Source of the DNA: an uncultured Selenomonas sp. | Lineage (GTDB): Bacteria; Bacillota; Negativicutes; Selenomonadales; Selenomonadaceae | Assembly (NCBI GenBank): GCA_937981305.1 | Contig: CALJPB010000267.1 | Span: 1 to 12,319, forward strand | DNA length: 12,319 nucleotides | Reading direction: 5' to 3' | Shown: piece after piece, positions 1 through 6,652 of the stretch | Layout of the letters: each line of letters starts with the position of its first letter | Position numbering within the stretch: position 1 is the first letter of the stretch | Position numbers and translations under genes: made by a program | Notes under the pieces: generated by a model | Seen by the model: only the letters and a program-made list of their open reading frames with translations | Database searches by the model: none | Told to the model about the DNA's origin: nothing

Positions 1-135
1 GCTCGCCTTGCAGCAAAGCTCACGGGGTGGAAGATCGACATCAAGAGTGAGTCACAGGTGCAGGAGCTCATGGCTGCCGCCGATGAGGCGGAGGAGGCTG
101 TGGTGGAAGCAGAGTCTGCGGCAGAGGAGGCATAA
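1..135 (+). CDS. nusA: Transcription termination/antitermination factor NusA, C-terminal end (partial)
   Basis: Only the last 44 codons are present; the gene begins upstream of the window. The visible start, ARLAAKLTGWKIDIKSES, is the conserved end of the second KH domain of NusA, where RNA-binding residues lead into the WKIDI strand. NusA binds RNA polymerase and nascent RNA and modulates pausing, termination and antitermination. After the KH domain comes a short acidic tail of about 23 residues made mostly of Ala and Glu. No E. coli-type acidic repeat domains follow, as in Firmicute NusA proteins generally. The stop overlaps the ylxR start (TAATG), so the two are probably translationally coupled. 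Identification rests on the KH2 motif and the downstream gene order. Confidence 0.93.
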   Translation, partial: ARLAAKLTGWKIDIKSESQVQELMAAADEAEEAVVEAESAAEEA

Positions 136-413
136 TGACGGAGACGAAACAGCCCGAGCGGCTGTGCGTCGGCTGCCGTCAGCTGCATCCGAAGGGCGAG
201 CTCATCCGTATTGTACGCGATGTCGATGGGACGGCTGCGTACGACCCGACGGGCAAGAGCCCGGGGCGCGGCGCGTATCTCTGTCCCTCCCCCGAATGCC
301 TCCGATTGGCGCGCAAGCACAACGGTCTTTCGTGGTCGTTCAAGGGGCGGGTTACTCCTGCCGTCTACGATGCGTTGGAGGACATTGTCCGACGTGAGGA
401 GGATGGTGTATGA
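135..413 (+). CDS. ylxR: YlxR family RNA-binding protein
   Basis: A 92-residue protein of the YlxR (DUF448) family, a small RNA-binding fold encoded between nusA and infB in many bacteria. In Bacillus subtilis the homologue has been reported to bind RNase P RNA and modulate its activity (RnpM); that role is not shown here. Visible family features are the CVGCR motif at residues 11-15, basic strands, and the GRGAYLC motif at 44-50, followed by Cys55. The two Cys pairs (11/14 and 50/55) could be structural or metal-binding, which is inference. The ATG overlaps the nusA stop by one base, and the TGA overlaps the ylxQ start (ATGA). Length is normal for the family. It is surely co-transcribed with nusA and infB. 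Confidence 0.93.
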   Translation: MTETKQPERLCVGCRQLHPKGELIRIVRDVDGTAAYDPTGKSPGRGAYLCPSPECLRLARKHNGLSWSFKGRVTPAVYDALEDIVRREEDGV

Positions 414-742
414 ACGCAGAAATGGAAAAACGCACGCTGAATCTTCTCAGTATGGCGGCGCGCGCGCGCCGCATCTTGTCCGGTGCGTTCGTGGTGGAGG
501 AGGCGTTGAAACGAAAGCAGGGAACATATCTCCTGCTCGCGGCAGATGCCTCGGAGGAGACCAAGACGAAATTTACCCGTATGGCGGTACAGCAGAATGT
601 GCCGGCAGCGGAACTACTGACCATGCAGCAGCTCGGGCACTGTCTCGGCAAGGAGTACCGTGCGGTTGCTGTGCTCATAGATAGAGGATTTGCGGACAGG
701 CTCAGCGCCTATTTGCAGGATATACCGACGGGGGTGGATTGA
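410..742 (+). CDS. ylxQ: L7Ae/L30e-family ribosomal-like protein YlxQ
   Basis: A 110-residue protein of the L7Ae/L30e/S12e/Gadd45 fold, equivalent to B. subtilis YlxQ (an L7Ae-like protein of this operon). Family members bind RNA, often kink-turns; the exact target of the bacterial nusA-operon member is not established. Family signatures are the N-terminal helix [14 protein letters not shown], the strand/turn [12 protein letters not shown] near residues 42-53, and the LGHCLGKE segment near 84-91, followed by the [10 protein letters not shown] strand. The start codon overlaps the ylxR stop by four bases (ATGA), with a GAGGAGG ribosome binding site inside the end of ylxR. The stop overlaps the infB ATG (TGATG). 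Length and context are typical. Confidence 0.9.
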   Translation: MNAEMEKRTLNLLSMAARARRILSGAFVVEEALKRKQGTYLLLAADASEETKTKFTRMAVQQNVPAAELLTMQQLGHCLGKEYRAVAVLIDRGFADRLSAYLQDIPTGVD

Positions 743-3360
743 TGTCAGAATCGAAATACAGAATCACCGATTTGGCGAAGGAATTCAAGACGGACAAAAA
801 TACCATTATTGATATTCTAAAGAGCAAGAACTACAAGGTTAAGAATTTGTTCAGTGCAGTCGGTGAAGAAGAACGTGCAGCGGTGAGAGCTGAGCTTGGC
901 CGCACCGCGAAACCCGTGCGCAAGGAGTCCCTGCAGAGCAAATCCCCCGCTCCGAAGGCAGCTGAGCGCCCGGCAAAGAAGGAAAAGCGTCCCGTGCAGG
1001 ACAGTGCGCCGCAGACGGCTGCTCCCGAAAAGAAAGTAGAGCAGCCGCCTGCAGAAAAGGCTGCTCCCCCTGCGTCGGCAGCTCCTCCGGCATCTTCCGG
1101 TGAGGAGAATGTGCTGCGCGCACGCACAAAGTCGCCCGGCATTGTGATCGTGCGTCAGGCACCCGCCAAGACACGTGCCGCATCGCAAGAGCGTCCGCGC
1201 CCCTCCGGCAGTGCGGCCGGCGGCAGTGGAAACCGTCCGCAGCGTCCCACAGGGACGCGCGGTGGGGCTCGTCCGGCAGCAGGCGCGACGATTCCGCCGC
1301 CGCCCCCGAGCGAGGGGCGCAGCGAGAGCCGCAGGCGCGGCAGCGGTCGCGGCGGCGAGAGTAGCGCCGGCGGCGACCGCAATCGCAACAATCGTGGGGG
1401 AGCACGCCGCGACCGCGAGGAGCGCACGGAGCTGCGCCAGACCGAGCGCAGCCGCAGCGGCGCACGCAAGGGGCGCAAGGGGCGTGCCGCAGCTCCCGCT
1501 CCGGTACAGAAGGCGGAGATCGCGCGTCCGAAGCACATCAAGCTGCCGGAGACGATCGCCGTCAAGGATCTTGCGTCCAAGATGAGCTATACGGCTGCGG
1601 ACATCATCAAGAAGCTGCTGCTCATGGGTGTTATGGCAAGCATCAATCAGGAGATTGACTACGATACGGCATCCCTCGTCGCGGCGGAGTTCGGTGTGAC
1701 GACGGAGGAGCTGCCGCCGGATGTCGATCCGACGCTGATCCCGGAGATCGAGGACGATCCGAAAACGCTCAAGGATCGCCCGCCGGTCGTCACCGTCATG
1801 GGTCACGTCGACCACGGCAAGACCTCGCTGCTCGATGCGATCCGCAACACCTCCGTCAGCACGCATGAGGCAGGCGGTATTACGCAGCACATCGGTGCGT
1901 ATCAGGTCGTGTGTCAGGGCAAGAAGATCGTCTTCCTCGATACGCCGGGTCATGAGGCGTTTACGGCGATGCGTGCACGCGGTGCGCAGATTACGGACGT
2001 TGCGATCCTCGTTGTCGCGGCGGACGATGGCGTTATGCCGCAGACGGTCGAGGCAATCGACCACGCGAAGTCTGCCGGCGTGCCAATCATCATTGCCATC
2101 AACAAGATCGACAAGCCGGGTGCAAACCCCGACCGCGTCAAGCAGGAGCTCATGGAGTACGGGCTGGTCTCCGAGGAATACGGCGGCGATACCATCATGG
2201 TTCCCGTCTCCGCGAAGCAGCGCATCGGCATCGACGACCTGCTCGAGAACATCCTGCTCGTCGCCGAGGTCGAGGAACTGAAGGCAAACCCGAACCGCGA
2301 GGCGCGCGGTGTCATCATCGAGGCGAAACTCGACAAGGGACGCGGCTCGGTCGCGACCGTGCTCGTCCAGAGCGGCACGCTGCGCATCGGCGACTCCATC
2401 GTCGTCGGTACGGCGTACGGTCACGTTCGCGCGATGATCAACGACCGTGGGGACAACGTGAAGAAGGCGGGCCCCTCCATGCCTGTTGAGATCCTCGGTC
2501 TCAACGATGTGCCGTCGGCGGGCGATATCCTCGCCGCTGTCGACGAGAAGCAGGCGCGTTCGATTGCAGAGGCACGTCTTGGCAATCAGCGCCGTGACCT
2601 TATCAAGTCGAAGAGTGTCTCGCTCGACGCGCTCTTCCAGCAGATCCAGCAGGGCGATATCAAGGATCTCAACATTGTCGTCAAAGCCGACGTGCAGGGC
2701 TCGGTCGAAGCACTGAACTCCGCACTCCTCGGGCTCAACAAGAACGACGAGGTGCGCGTGAGCATCGTTCACTCGGGCGTCGGCGCAGTCAGCGAGTCGG
2801 ACATCATGCTCGCGACGGCATCAAAGGCAATCGTCATTGCGTTCAACGTCCGGCCGGACGCGAACGCACGCCGTCTCGCGGACACGGAGAACGTGGACAT
2901 CCGTACCTACCGCGTCATCTACGATGCGTTGAACGATGTCAAGGACGCGATGAGCGGAATGCTCAAACCGAAGTACAAGGAAGTCATTCAGGGACGCGTC
3001 GAGATCCGTCAGGTCATGCGCTTCTCGAAGGCTCTTGTCGCCGGTTCGTACGTCCTCGAGGGCAAGATCCACAACAACTCGAAGATCCGCATCCTGCGCG
3101 ACAATGTCGAGCTTTTCGACGGGGAGATCGACTCCCTGCGCCGTTTCAAGGATGAGGTAAAGGAGGTCGCCGCCGGCTACGAGTGCGGCATCTCCATCGT
3201 CGACTTCCGCGACTTTACGGAGGGCGATATCATCGAGGCGTATACGATGGAGGAGATCGAGACCTCCATCGCCGAGGCGAACAAGGCGGCAGAGCAGAAG
3301 CGCGAAGCGCAGGCTGCCGCCGCTGCAGCAGCCGCCGCGGCGGAAGAAAACGCAGAATAA
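742..3360 (+). CDS. infB: Translation initiation factor IF-2
   Basis: An 872-residue GTPase that brings initiator fMet-tRNA to the 30S subunit and promotes subunit joining. Domains in order are: an N-terminal IF2_N helix-turn-helix (about 1-54); a long Pro/Ala- then Arg/Gly-rich low-complexity linker (about 55-255); a second IF2_N-like domain (about 263-318); the G domain; then beta-barrel and C-terminal tRNA-binding domains. G motifs are GHVDHGKT (354-361), [15 protein letters not shown] (400-404), NKID (454-457) and SAK (490-492). The last ~30 residues form an Ala/Glu tail with ten consecutive alanines (858-867). ATG at 742 overlaps the ylxQ TGA and has GGGGGTGG just upstream. A TTG one codon earlier is possible but less likely. 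It is co-transcribed with the genes on both sides. Confidence 0.97.
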   Translation: MSESKYRITDLAKEFKTDKNTIIDILKSKNYKVKNLFSAVGEEERAAVRAELGRTAKPVRKESLQSKSPAPKAAERPAKKEKRPVQDSAPQTAAPEKKVEQPPAEKAAPPASAAPPASSGEENVLRARTKSPGIVIVRQAPAKTRAASQERPRPSGSAAGGSGNRPQRPTGTRGGARPAAGATIPPPPPSEGRSESRRRGSGRGGESSAGGDRNRNNRGGARRDREERTELRQTERSRSGARKGRKGRAAAPAPVQKAEIARPKHIKLPETIAVKDLASKMSYTAADIIKKLLLMGVMASINQEIDYDTASLVAAEFGVTTEELPPDVDPTLIPEIEDDPKTLKDRPPVVTVMGHVDHGKTSLLDAIRNTSVSTHEAGGITQHIGAYQVVCQGKKIVFLDTPGHEAFTAMRARGAQITDVAILVVAADDGVMPQTVEAIDHAKSAGVPIIIAINKIDKPGANPDRVKQELMEYGLVSEEYGGDTIMVPVSAKQRIGIDDLLENILLVAEVEELKANPNREARGVIIEAKLDKGRGSVATVLVQSGTLRIGDSIVVGTAYGHVRAMINDRGDNVKKAGPSMPVEILGLNDVPSAGDILAAVDEKQARSIAEARLGNQRRDLIKSKSVSLDALFQQIQQGDIKDLNIVVKADVQGSVEALNSALLGLNKNDEVRVSIVHSGVGAVSESDIMLATASKAIVIAFNVRPDANARRLADTENVDIRTYRVIYDALNDVKDAMSGMLKPKYKEVIQGRVEIRQVMRFSKALVAGSYVLEGKIHNNSKIRILRDNVELFDGEIDSLRRFKDEVKEVAAGYECGISIVDFRDFTEGDIIEAYTMEEIETSIAEANKAAEQKREAQAAAAAAAAAAEENAE

Positions 3361-3373
3361 GTATTTTTGAATA

Positions 3374-3416
3374 TGGTGCAGTTCTTTGGTGCTTTTTTGC
3401 GCCGAGGGCTGTGCCA
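3374..3416 (+). other. Imperfect RNA stem-loop between infB and rbfA
   Basis: The 87-base gap between infB and rbfA can fold into a 17-bp stem. Bases 3374-3385 pair with 3405-3416, then after a 2x1 internal loop 3388-3392 pair with 3399-3403 around a loop of six T. Five pairs are G-U. No T-run follows the 3' arm, so it is not a classical terminator. It could be an mRNA processing or translation-control element upstream of rbfA, or chance. Pairing was done by eye with no energy calculation. Confidence 0.4.
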
Positions 3417-3447
3417 ATTTCTATACAGAACTGAAAGGAGGCGCACC

Positions 3448-3822
3448 TTGGCAAAGGTTCGCGTTGAAAAACTACAGGAACTTATCAAGCAGGAAATCAG
3501 CGATATCATTTTTAATGAACTCAAAGATCCGCGCATCGGCTTTGTGACGGTCACATCTGTTGCCTGCACGGAGGATCTGCGCGAGGCGAAGATCTACGTC
3601 AGTGTCATGGGCGACGAGAAGAAGGCACGCGATACGCTGCATGGGCTGGAGAGTTCGCTCGGCTTTGTGCGCCGTGAGATCGGGAAGCGCATTCGGCTGC
3701 GCTTTACGCCCGAGATCAGCTTTGCGCTCGATACATCGCTCAACTACAGCGACCACATTCAGCGGCTGCTGAACGAGATTCACGAGGAGAAACCTGTTGG
3801 GGAAAAGGAGGAGAACGAATGA
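3448..3822 (+). CDS. rbfA: 30S ribosome-binding factor RbfA
   Basis: A 124-residue single KH-like domain protein that binds immature 30S subunits and helps mature 16S rRNA, particularly in the cold in other bacteria. Matches to the family are the N-terminal helix RVEKLQELIKQEISDII, the strand LKDPRIGFVTVTSVACTEDL, the segment AKIYVSVMG, and the C-terminal RLRFTPEISFALDTS followed by a helix ending in LLNEIHEE. The start is TTG at 3448, five bases after a very strong AAAGGAGG (3435-3442). The encoded MAKVRVEKL is the usual N-terminus. An in-frame extension upstream to 3367 would read through the intergenic hairpin and has no family match. The TGA overlaps the nrnA ATG by four bases. Confidence 0.95.
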   Translation: MAKVRVEKLQELIKQEISDIIFNELKDPRIGFVTVTSVACTEDLREAKIYVSVMGDEKKARDTLHGLESSLGFVRREIGKRIRLRFTPEISFALDTSLNYSDHIQRLLNEIHEEKPVGEKEENE

Positions 3823-4766
3823 AGATCACATTGGAGGAAGCGGCGAGAATCGTCGCTGACGCGCAAACCGTCATCCTCACCTCGCACATCCGTCCCGATG
3901 GGGACAGCATCGGCTCGACGCTCGGTCTGATGCACTACCTGAGAGAACAGGGCAAGGATGCACGCGTCCTGATCGACGATGAGATTCCCCGCATCTTCAA
4001 CGTTCTGCCGGGAGTGGAGCAGATTGAGCGTCCCGCCGAGGGGATGCGCTACACTGCCGATCTCCTGATCGTCTGCGATGTGGAGCTGAAGCGCACAGGT
4101 GCGGTGCTCGATGCCGTCGATGCCGTACGCGTGCTCAACATCGATCATCATGTGACGAACGACGAGGCGGCGGAGTATCTCTATCTGAATCCGGACTATG
4201 CCGCGACCTGTGAGATCATGCACGACCTCGTTCACGCGATGGGCGGCAGCTTCTCACTCGATGCCGCGACCTGTTTCTATACGGGCATAGCGACGGACAC
4301 GGGATTCTTCCGCTTCTCCAACACCACGCCGCATACGATGCGTGCGGCGGCAGACTTCATCGAGATCGGTGTGAAGCCGAATATCATTTCCGTGGCGATG
4401 GAGTTGAAATCGTACGATGAAGTCATGGCGCAGGTACGCGCCATCAAAAACCTTGAGATGTTCTATGACGGCAGGGTGGCGGCGGTCTTTATCGATGAGG
4501 AGCGGGCGAAGGAAGTCACGACAACGGAGGGGCTTCTCGACAAGCTGCGCGTGATCGAGGGAACGCAGGTGGTCTTCTTTATGAAGTGGCTTCAGCAGGA
4601 CACCTACCGCGTGAGTATGCGCTCGAAGGGCACGAATGTCTCGCGCATCGCGCAGGGCCTCGGCGGTGGCGGGCACATCCGTGCGGCGGGCTGCACGCTT
4701 CATGGTTCCTTCGATGAGGCGAAGAAGACAATTCTCGCGGCAATCGGGGAGGAGCTGAACCGTTAA
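3819..4766 (+). CDS. nrnA: DHH-DHHA1 bifunctional oligoribonuclease / pAp phosphatase NrnA
   Basis: A 315-residue DHH superfamily phosphoesterase. NrnA-type enzymes degrade short RNA oligonucleotides (2-5 nt) from the 5' end and dephosphorylate pAp; some members also hydrolyse pApA from c-di-AMP turnover. Metal-binding motifs are all present: SHIRPDGDSIGS (22-33), with His23, Asp27 and Asp29; Asp87 in VCDVE; the DHH triad at 109-111; and Asp160 in GIATDTGFF. The DHHA1 substrate-binding motif GGGGH is at 282-286, followed by IRAAG. Length is normal. It starts within the rbfA stop (ATGA), with GGAAAAGGAGG upstream. Its place between rbfA and truB recurs in many Firmicutes, linking RNA decay with ribosome and tRNA maturation. 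Confidence 0.93.
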   Translation: MKITLEEAARIVADAQTVILTSHIRPDGDSIGSTLGLMHYLREQGKDARVLIDDEIPRIFNVLPGVEQIERPAEGMRYTADLLIVCDVELKRTGAVLDAVDAVRVLNIDHHVTNDEAAEYLYLNPDYAATCEIMHDLVHAMGGSFSLDAATCFYTGIATDTGFFRFSNTTPHTMRAAADFIEIGVKPNIISVAMELKSYDEVMAQVRAIKNLEMFYDGRVAAVFIDEERAKEVTTTEGLLDKLRVIEGTQVVFFMKWLQQDTYRVSMRSKGTNVSRIAQGLGGGGHIRAAGCTLHGSFDEAKKTILAAIGEELNR

Positions 4767-4769
4767 GAC

Positions 4770-5645
4770 GTGGACGGATTCATCAATGTACTGAAACCTA
4801 CGGGGCTTTCGTCGCACGATGTCGTTGACATTGTGCGGCGTATTTTTAAGCAGAAACGCGTGGGTCACGCGGGGACACTCGACCCTGCGGCGGCAGGCAT
4901 CCTGCCCGTTGCACTCGGACGCGCCGCGCGTCTCGTGGAGTATATGGAGGGCGCGGACAAGTCCTACCGTGCAGAGATTGCGTTTGGCTACGCGACGGAC
5001 ACGGGAGATGTTTACGGCGAGGTGATTGAGAGCGTGGAGAATCCCGTGCTGCCGTCTGAGGAGGAGCTGCGCTCTGTCCTCCTTCGCTTTGTCGGAGAGA
5101 TCGAACAGACACCGCCCGCCTACTCTGCGATCAAGATCGGAGGACAGCGTGCCTATGATCTCGCGCGGCAGGGGGCGGCGGTGGAGATGAGGTCGCGCAC
5201 GGTTCGCATTGACCGACTGGAGCTCGTCCATGCGGATGCCGCGCACGCGCGTATCCTCGTCGATGTGGACTGTGCGAAGGGGACATACATCCGCGCGCTC
5301 TGCACGGATATCGGCGCGGCACTCGGACTGCCCGCGACGATGCGCTTCCTCCTGCGCACGCGCGTCGGCGGCTTTGTGCTCGCGGATTCGTATACGCTTG
5401 AGGAACTTGCGGAGGTGCGGGAGACAGCTCTGTGTGCTCCTGACACTGCCCTCGATCTGCCTGTGTATGAGCTCGCCCCGCAGCGCATGCGGGCATTCTA
5501 CAGCGGGCTCTCGAGCTCGGAGCGGCGCGTGGAGCTTGCCGAGGGCTGCTACCGCGTGTATGCCGAGGGCGTTTTTCTCGGCATCGGGCGCTATGATGCG
5601 GCATCGCGCGAAATGTACCCCGCAAAGGCGTTCCCGCCGGTGTGA
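4770..5645 (+). CDS. truB: tRNA pseudouridine(55) synthase TruB
   Basis: A 291-residue pseudouridine synthase that isomerises U55 in the T-loop of tRNAs. The N-terminus MDGFINVLKPTGLSSHDVV is the canonical TruB start. The catalytic motif GHAGTLDPAAAGILPV (33-48) carries the nucleophile Asp38. Further motifs are KSYRAEIAFGYATDTGDVYG, TPPAYSAIKIGGQRAYDLAR and CAKGTYIRALCTDIG. The C-terminal ~75 residues fit the PUA-like TruB_C domain. The start is GTG, three bases after the nrnA stop. The nearest Shine-Dalgarno (GGGGAGGAG, 4746-4754) is about 15 bases away, so initiation probably relies on coupling to nrnA. It is the last gene of the operon, followed by a terminator rather than the often-seen ribF. 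Confidence 0.96.
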   Translation: MDGFINVLKPTGLSSHDVVDIVRRIFKQKRVGHAGTLDPAAAGILPVALGRAARLVEYMEGADKSYRAEIAFGYATDTGDVYGEVIESVENPVLPSEEELRSVLLRFVGEIEQTPPAYSAIKIGGQRAYDLARQGAAVEMRSRTVRIDRLELVHADAAHARILVDVDCAKGTYIRALCTDIGAALGLPATMRFLLRTRVGGFVLADSYTLEELAEVRETALCAPDTALDLPVYELAPQRMRAFYSGLSSSERRVELAEGCYRVYAEGVFLGIGRYDAASREMYPAKAFPPV

Positions 5646-5662
5646 ATGGCATATTGGACTGC

Positions 5663-5700
5663 AAAAGACCCCGTCAGCACGAGTGCCGACGTGGTCTTTT
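5663..5700. terminator. Bidirectional intrinsic terminator between truB and the Rpn gene
   Basis: The 13-base arms AAAAGACCCCGTC and GACGTGGTCTTTT pair with a single C-T mismatch, and an inner GCAC/GTGC pair tops the hairpin. The A-run on one side and T-run on the other make it usable from both strands. It sits 17 bases beyond the truB stop and 17 bases beyond the stop of the convergent Rpn gene, so it can end both transcripts. The T-run is only four bases long, so efficiency is uncertain. Confidence 0.78.
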
Positions 5701-5717
5701 GTATGTACGGATGCTTC

Positions 5718-5903
5718 CTAGAGCAGTGCCTTATAGCGTCCCCATTCCGACTGTGGAATAGCGAGGACATCCATTGCTTTTTCAGCGGTGACCGATAGTT
5801 TTTCCATCATCTGCCGAATGGAGGACAGTCGCTCCGTTTCTCGCCCGCGCTCCATTGCCTCTGATGTGATTTCCTGAACAAATTCTTCCCACTTCGAACT
5901 CAT
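5718..5903 (-). CDS. Candidate intragenic small protein: 61-residue C-terminal Rpn product (RpnS-like)
   Basis: Codon 212 of the Rpn gene is an in-frame ATG (5901-5903 on the minus strand). It is preceded by AGGAAGGAG (5920-5912) with an eight-base spacer, an almost ideal ribosome binding site. Initiation there would give a 61-residue protein identical to the Rpn C-terminus. It is helical and charged (MSSKWEEFVQEITSEAMERG near the start) and ends in the GRYKALL tail. E. coli rpn genes have been reported to make a C-terminal small protein from an internal start that blocks the toxicity of the full-length nuclease. The same layout is visible here, but expression and function are inference. No convincing separate promoter was found inside the gene. 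Confidence 0.5.
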   Translation of the reverse strand: MSSKWEEFVQEITSEAMERGRETERLSSIRQMMEKLSVTAEKAMDVLAIPQSEWGRYKALL

Positions 5904-6536
5904 GCGAATCGCTCCTTCCTCGCTTCTCTTAAACGCTCCCGTTCGCTCTGCAAGAACGTCGTAGTACATCTCCTCGGGATTGGCGCACCGAAAATCGTGC
6001 ATCAGCCTCCCAAGCGGGGTGTTCGTATCGACCATCGAACTGTTGACATAGATTATATGCGTGCCATCATCAAAGAGCTCACCGTCATCCTTGAGTATAC
6101 GCTCAATTTCATAGAGCGGCTTCCCTTTCCCAAGCACATCGGTCTCTGTGATAAAGATGACATAAATCTCCGGCAGTTCCTCATAGTCCGTATTCTCGGG
6201 CAGTGCGTTTGCATCCATGATGCTGCAGTGGTAGCGTGCCCTTCGCGGTGTCGCACCCCTTTTCGCACGTTGAATCTCAATGTTGAACTCCTGTCCGTCT
6301 GCAAATGCGTGAATATCAAGACGTACATCATGCCCGTGCAGGTTTTTCATCGTATCCTGTGTCACAATATGCGTTGCATGGAGATTTGGGCGATCCAAGA
6401 TGATCTGCAAGACCAGATCGACACAGGGGAGACTGTCTTGGAACACCGCTGTCATAAAGACATCATCAAGCAGGGTGAAACTCTGAATGATCTCTTTGTA
6501 CCGTTCGCGGCGTGCTTCCTCCGTATCAAGTGCCAT
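5718..6536 (-). CDS. Rpn family recombination-promoting nuclease / PD-(D/E)XK nuclease family transposase-like protein
   Basis: A 272-residue protein of the Rpn/PD-(D/E)XK group often labelled 'putative transposase'. The nuclease core is visible: an N-terminal region with DDVFMTAVFQD (24-34), then DVRLDIHAF with Asp74, and the strand NIEIQ with Glu87 and Gln89 (E-x-Q active site). The Arg-rich stretch RRARYH (98-103) follows. The C-terminal ~60 residues form a charged helical region ending in AIPQSEWGRYKALL. E. coli Rpn proteins are DNA endonucleases that promote RecA-independent recombination and can act as toxins or in phage defence; that role here is inference. ATG at 6536 follows a strong AGGAGGAG with a five-base gap. 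The gene faces away from the M16 peptidase gene, has its own promoter, and is less GC-rich (27 and 29 of 60 in two sampled lines, versus 42 of 60 within the peptidase gene). This suggests horizontal acquisition. Confidence 0.85.
   Translation of the reverse strand: MALDTEEARRERYKEIIQSFTLLDDVFMTAVFQDSLPCVDLVLQIILDRPNLHATHIVTQDTMKNLHGHDVRLDIHAFADGQEFNIEIQRAKRGATPRRARYHCSIMDANALPENTDYEELPEIYVIFITETDVLGKGKPLYEIERILKDDGELFDDGTHIIYVNSSMVDTNTPLGRLMHDFRCANPEEMYYDVLAERTGAFKRSEEGAIRMSSKWEEFVQEITSEAMERGRETERLSSIRQMMEKLSVTAEKAMDVLAIPQSEWGRYKALL
5912..5920 (-). promoter_or_regulatory. Internal ribosome binding site within the Rpn gene
   Basis: Read on the minus strand, AGGAAGGAG lies eight bases before the in-frame ATG of codon 212. 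It is formed by the codons for Glu-Glu-Gly (GAG GAA GGA) and neighbours. GC-ending synonyms, preferred in the surrounding genes, would weaken it. The match to the anti-Shine-Dalgarno is AAGGAG (six bases). Confidence 0.5.
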
Positions 6537-6555
6537 AGAATCTCCTCCTGTGACT

Positions 6556-6584
6556 ATTCTATCGTATTCCGCAGGTAATCGCAA
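6556..6584 (-). promoter_or_regulatory. Promoter of the Rpn gene
   Basis: Read on the minus strand, a -35-like TTGCGA (6584-6579) is separated by 17 bases from a -10-like TAGAAT (6561-6556), about 20 bases before the ATG at 6536. The -10 matches the sigma-A consensus at 5 of 6 bases and the -35 at 4 of 6. The short leader contains the AGGAGGAG ribosome binding site at 6549-6542. Confidence 0.6.
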
Positions 6585-6595
6585 GTCTGCAAATT

Positions 6596-6623
6596 TTGAG
6601 AATTGGCCTCTCTGTGCTATAAT
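6596..6623 (+). promoter_or_regulatory. Extended -10 sigma-A promoter of the M16 peptidase gene
   Basis: TTGAGA (6596-6601, 5 of 6 to consensus), a 16-base spacer, then a perfect TATAAT (6618-6623) preceded by TGC, giving an extended -10 (TGnTATAAT). Transcription should start near 6630. The ribosome binding site AAAGGAGG (6636-6643) lies nine bases before the ATG. The divergent Rpn promoter is only 11 bases away, between the two -35 boxes. Confidence 0.82.
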
Positions 6624-6652
6624 GGCAGGAATGACAAAGGAGGATAATTTAC

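Noticed and set aside
817..2772. A 651-codon open frame antisense to infB
   Set aside because: Same cause: it mirrors the strongly coding, motif-rich infB frame and has no RBS or family match.
3374..3416. The infB-rbfA hairpin as an intrinsic terminator
   Set aside because: The T-run is in the loop, not after the 3' arm, and the downstream genes belong to the same operon.
3367..3447. An upstream in-frame start for rbfA
   Set aside because: The extra residues have no family match and cover the intergenic hairpin. TTG 3448 has an ideal AAAGGAGG.
4254..5246. A 330-codon minus-strand frame across nrnA and truB
   Set aside because: It runs antisense to two genes with clear catalytic motifs and has no independent support.
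5997..6578. A plus-strand 193-codon frame antisense to the Rpn gene
   Set aside because: The minus frame has the strong RBS, the promoter and the D/E-x-Q nuclease motifs; the plus frame has none.
6537..6584. A longer N-terminus for the Rpn protein
   Set aside because: It would start in the promoter's -35 box and precede the AGGAGGAG site. ATG 6536 is clearly better.
5700..6600. An insertion sequence, given the 'transposase' label of the Rpn family
   Set aside because: No terminal inverted repeats or target-site duplication were seen. The protein has a nuclease fold, not a DDE transposase.
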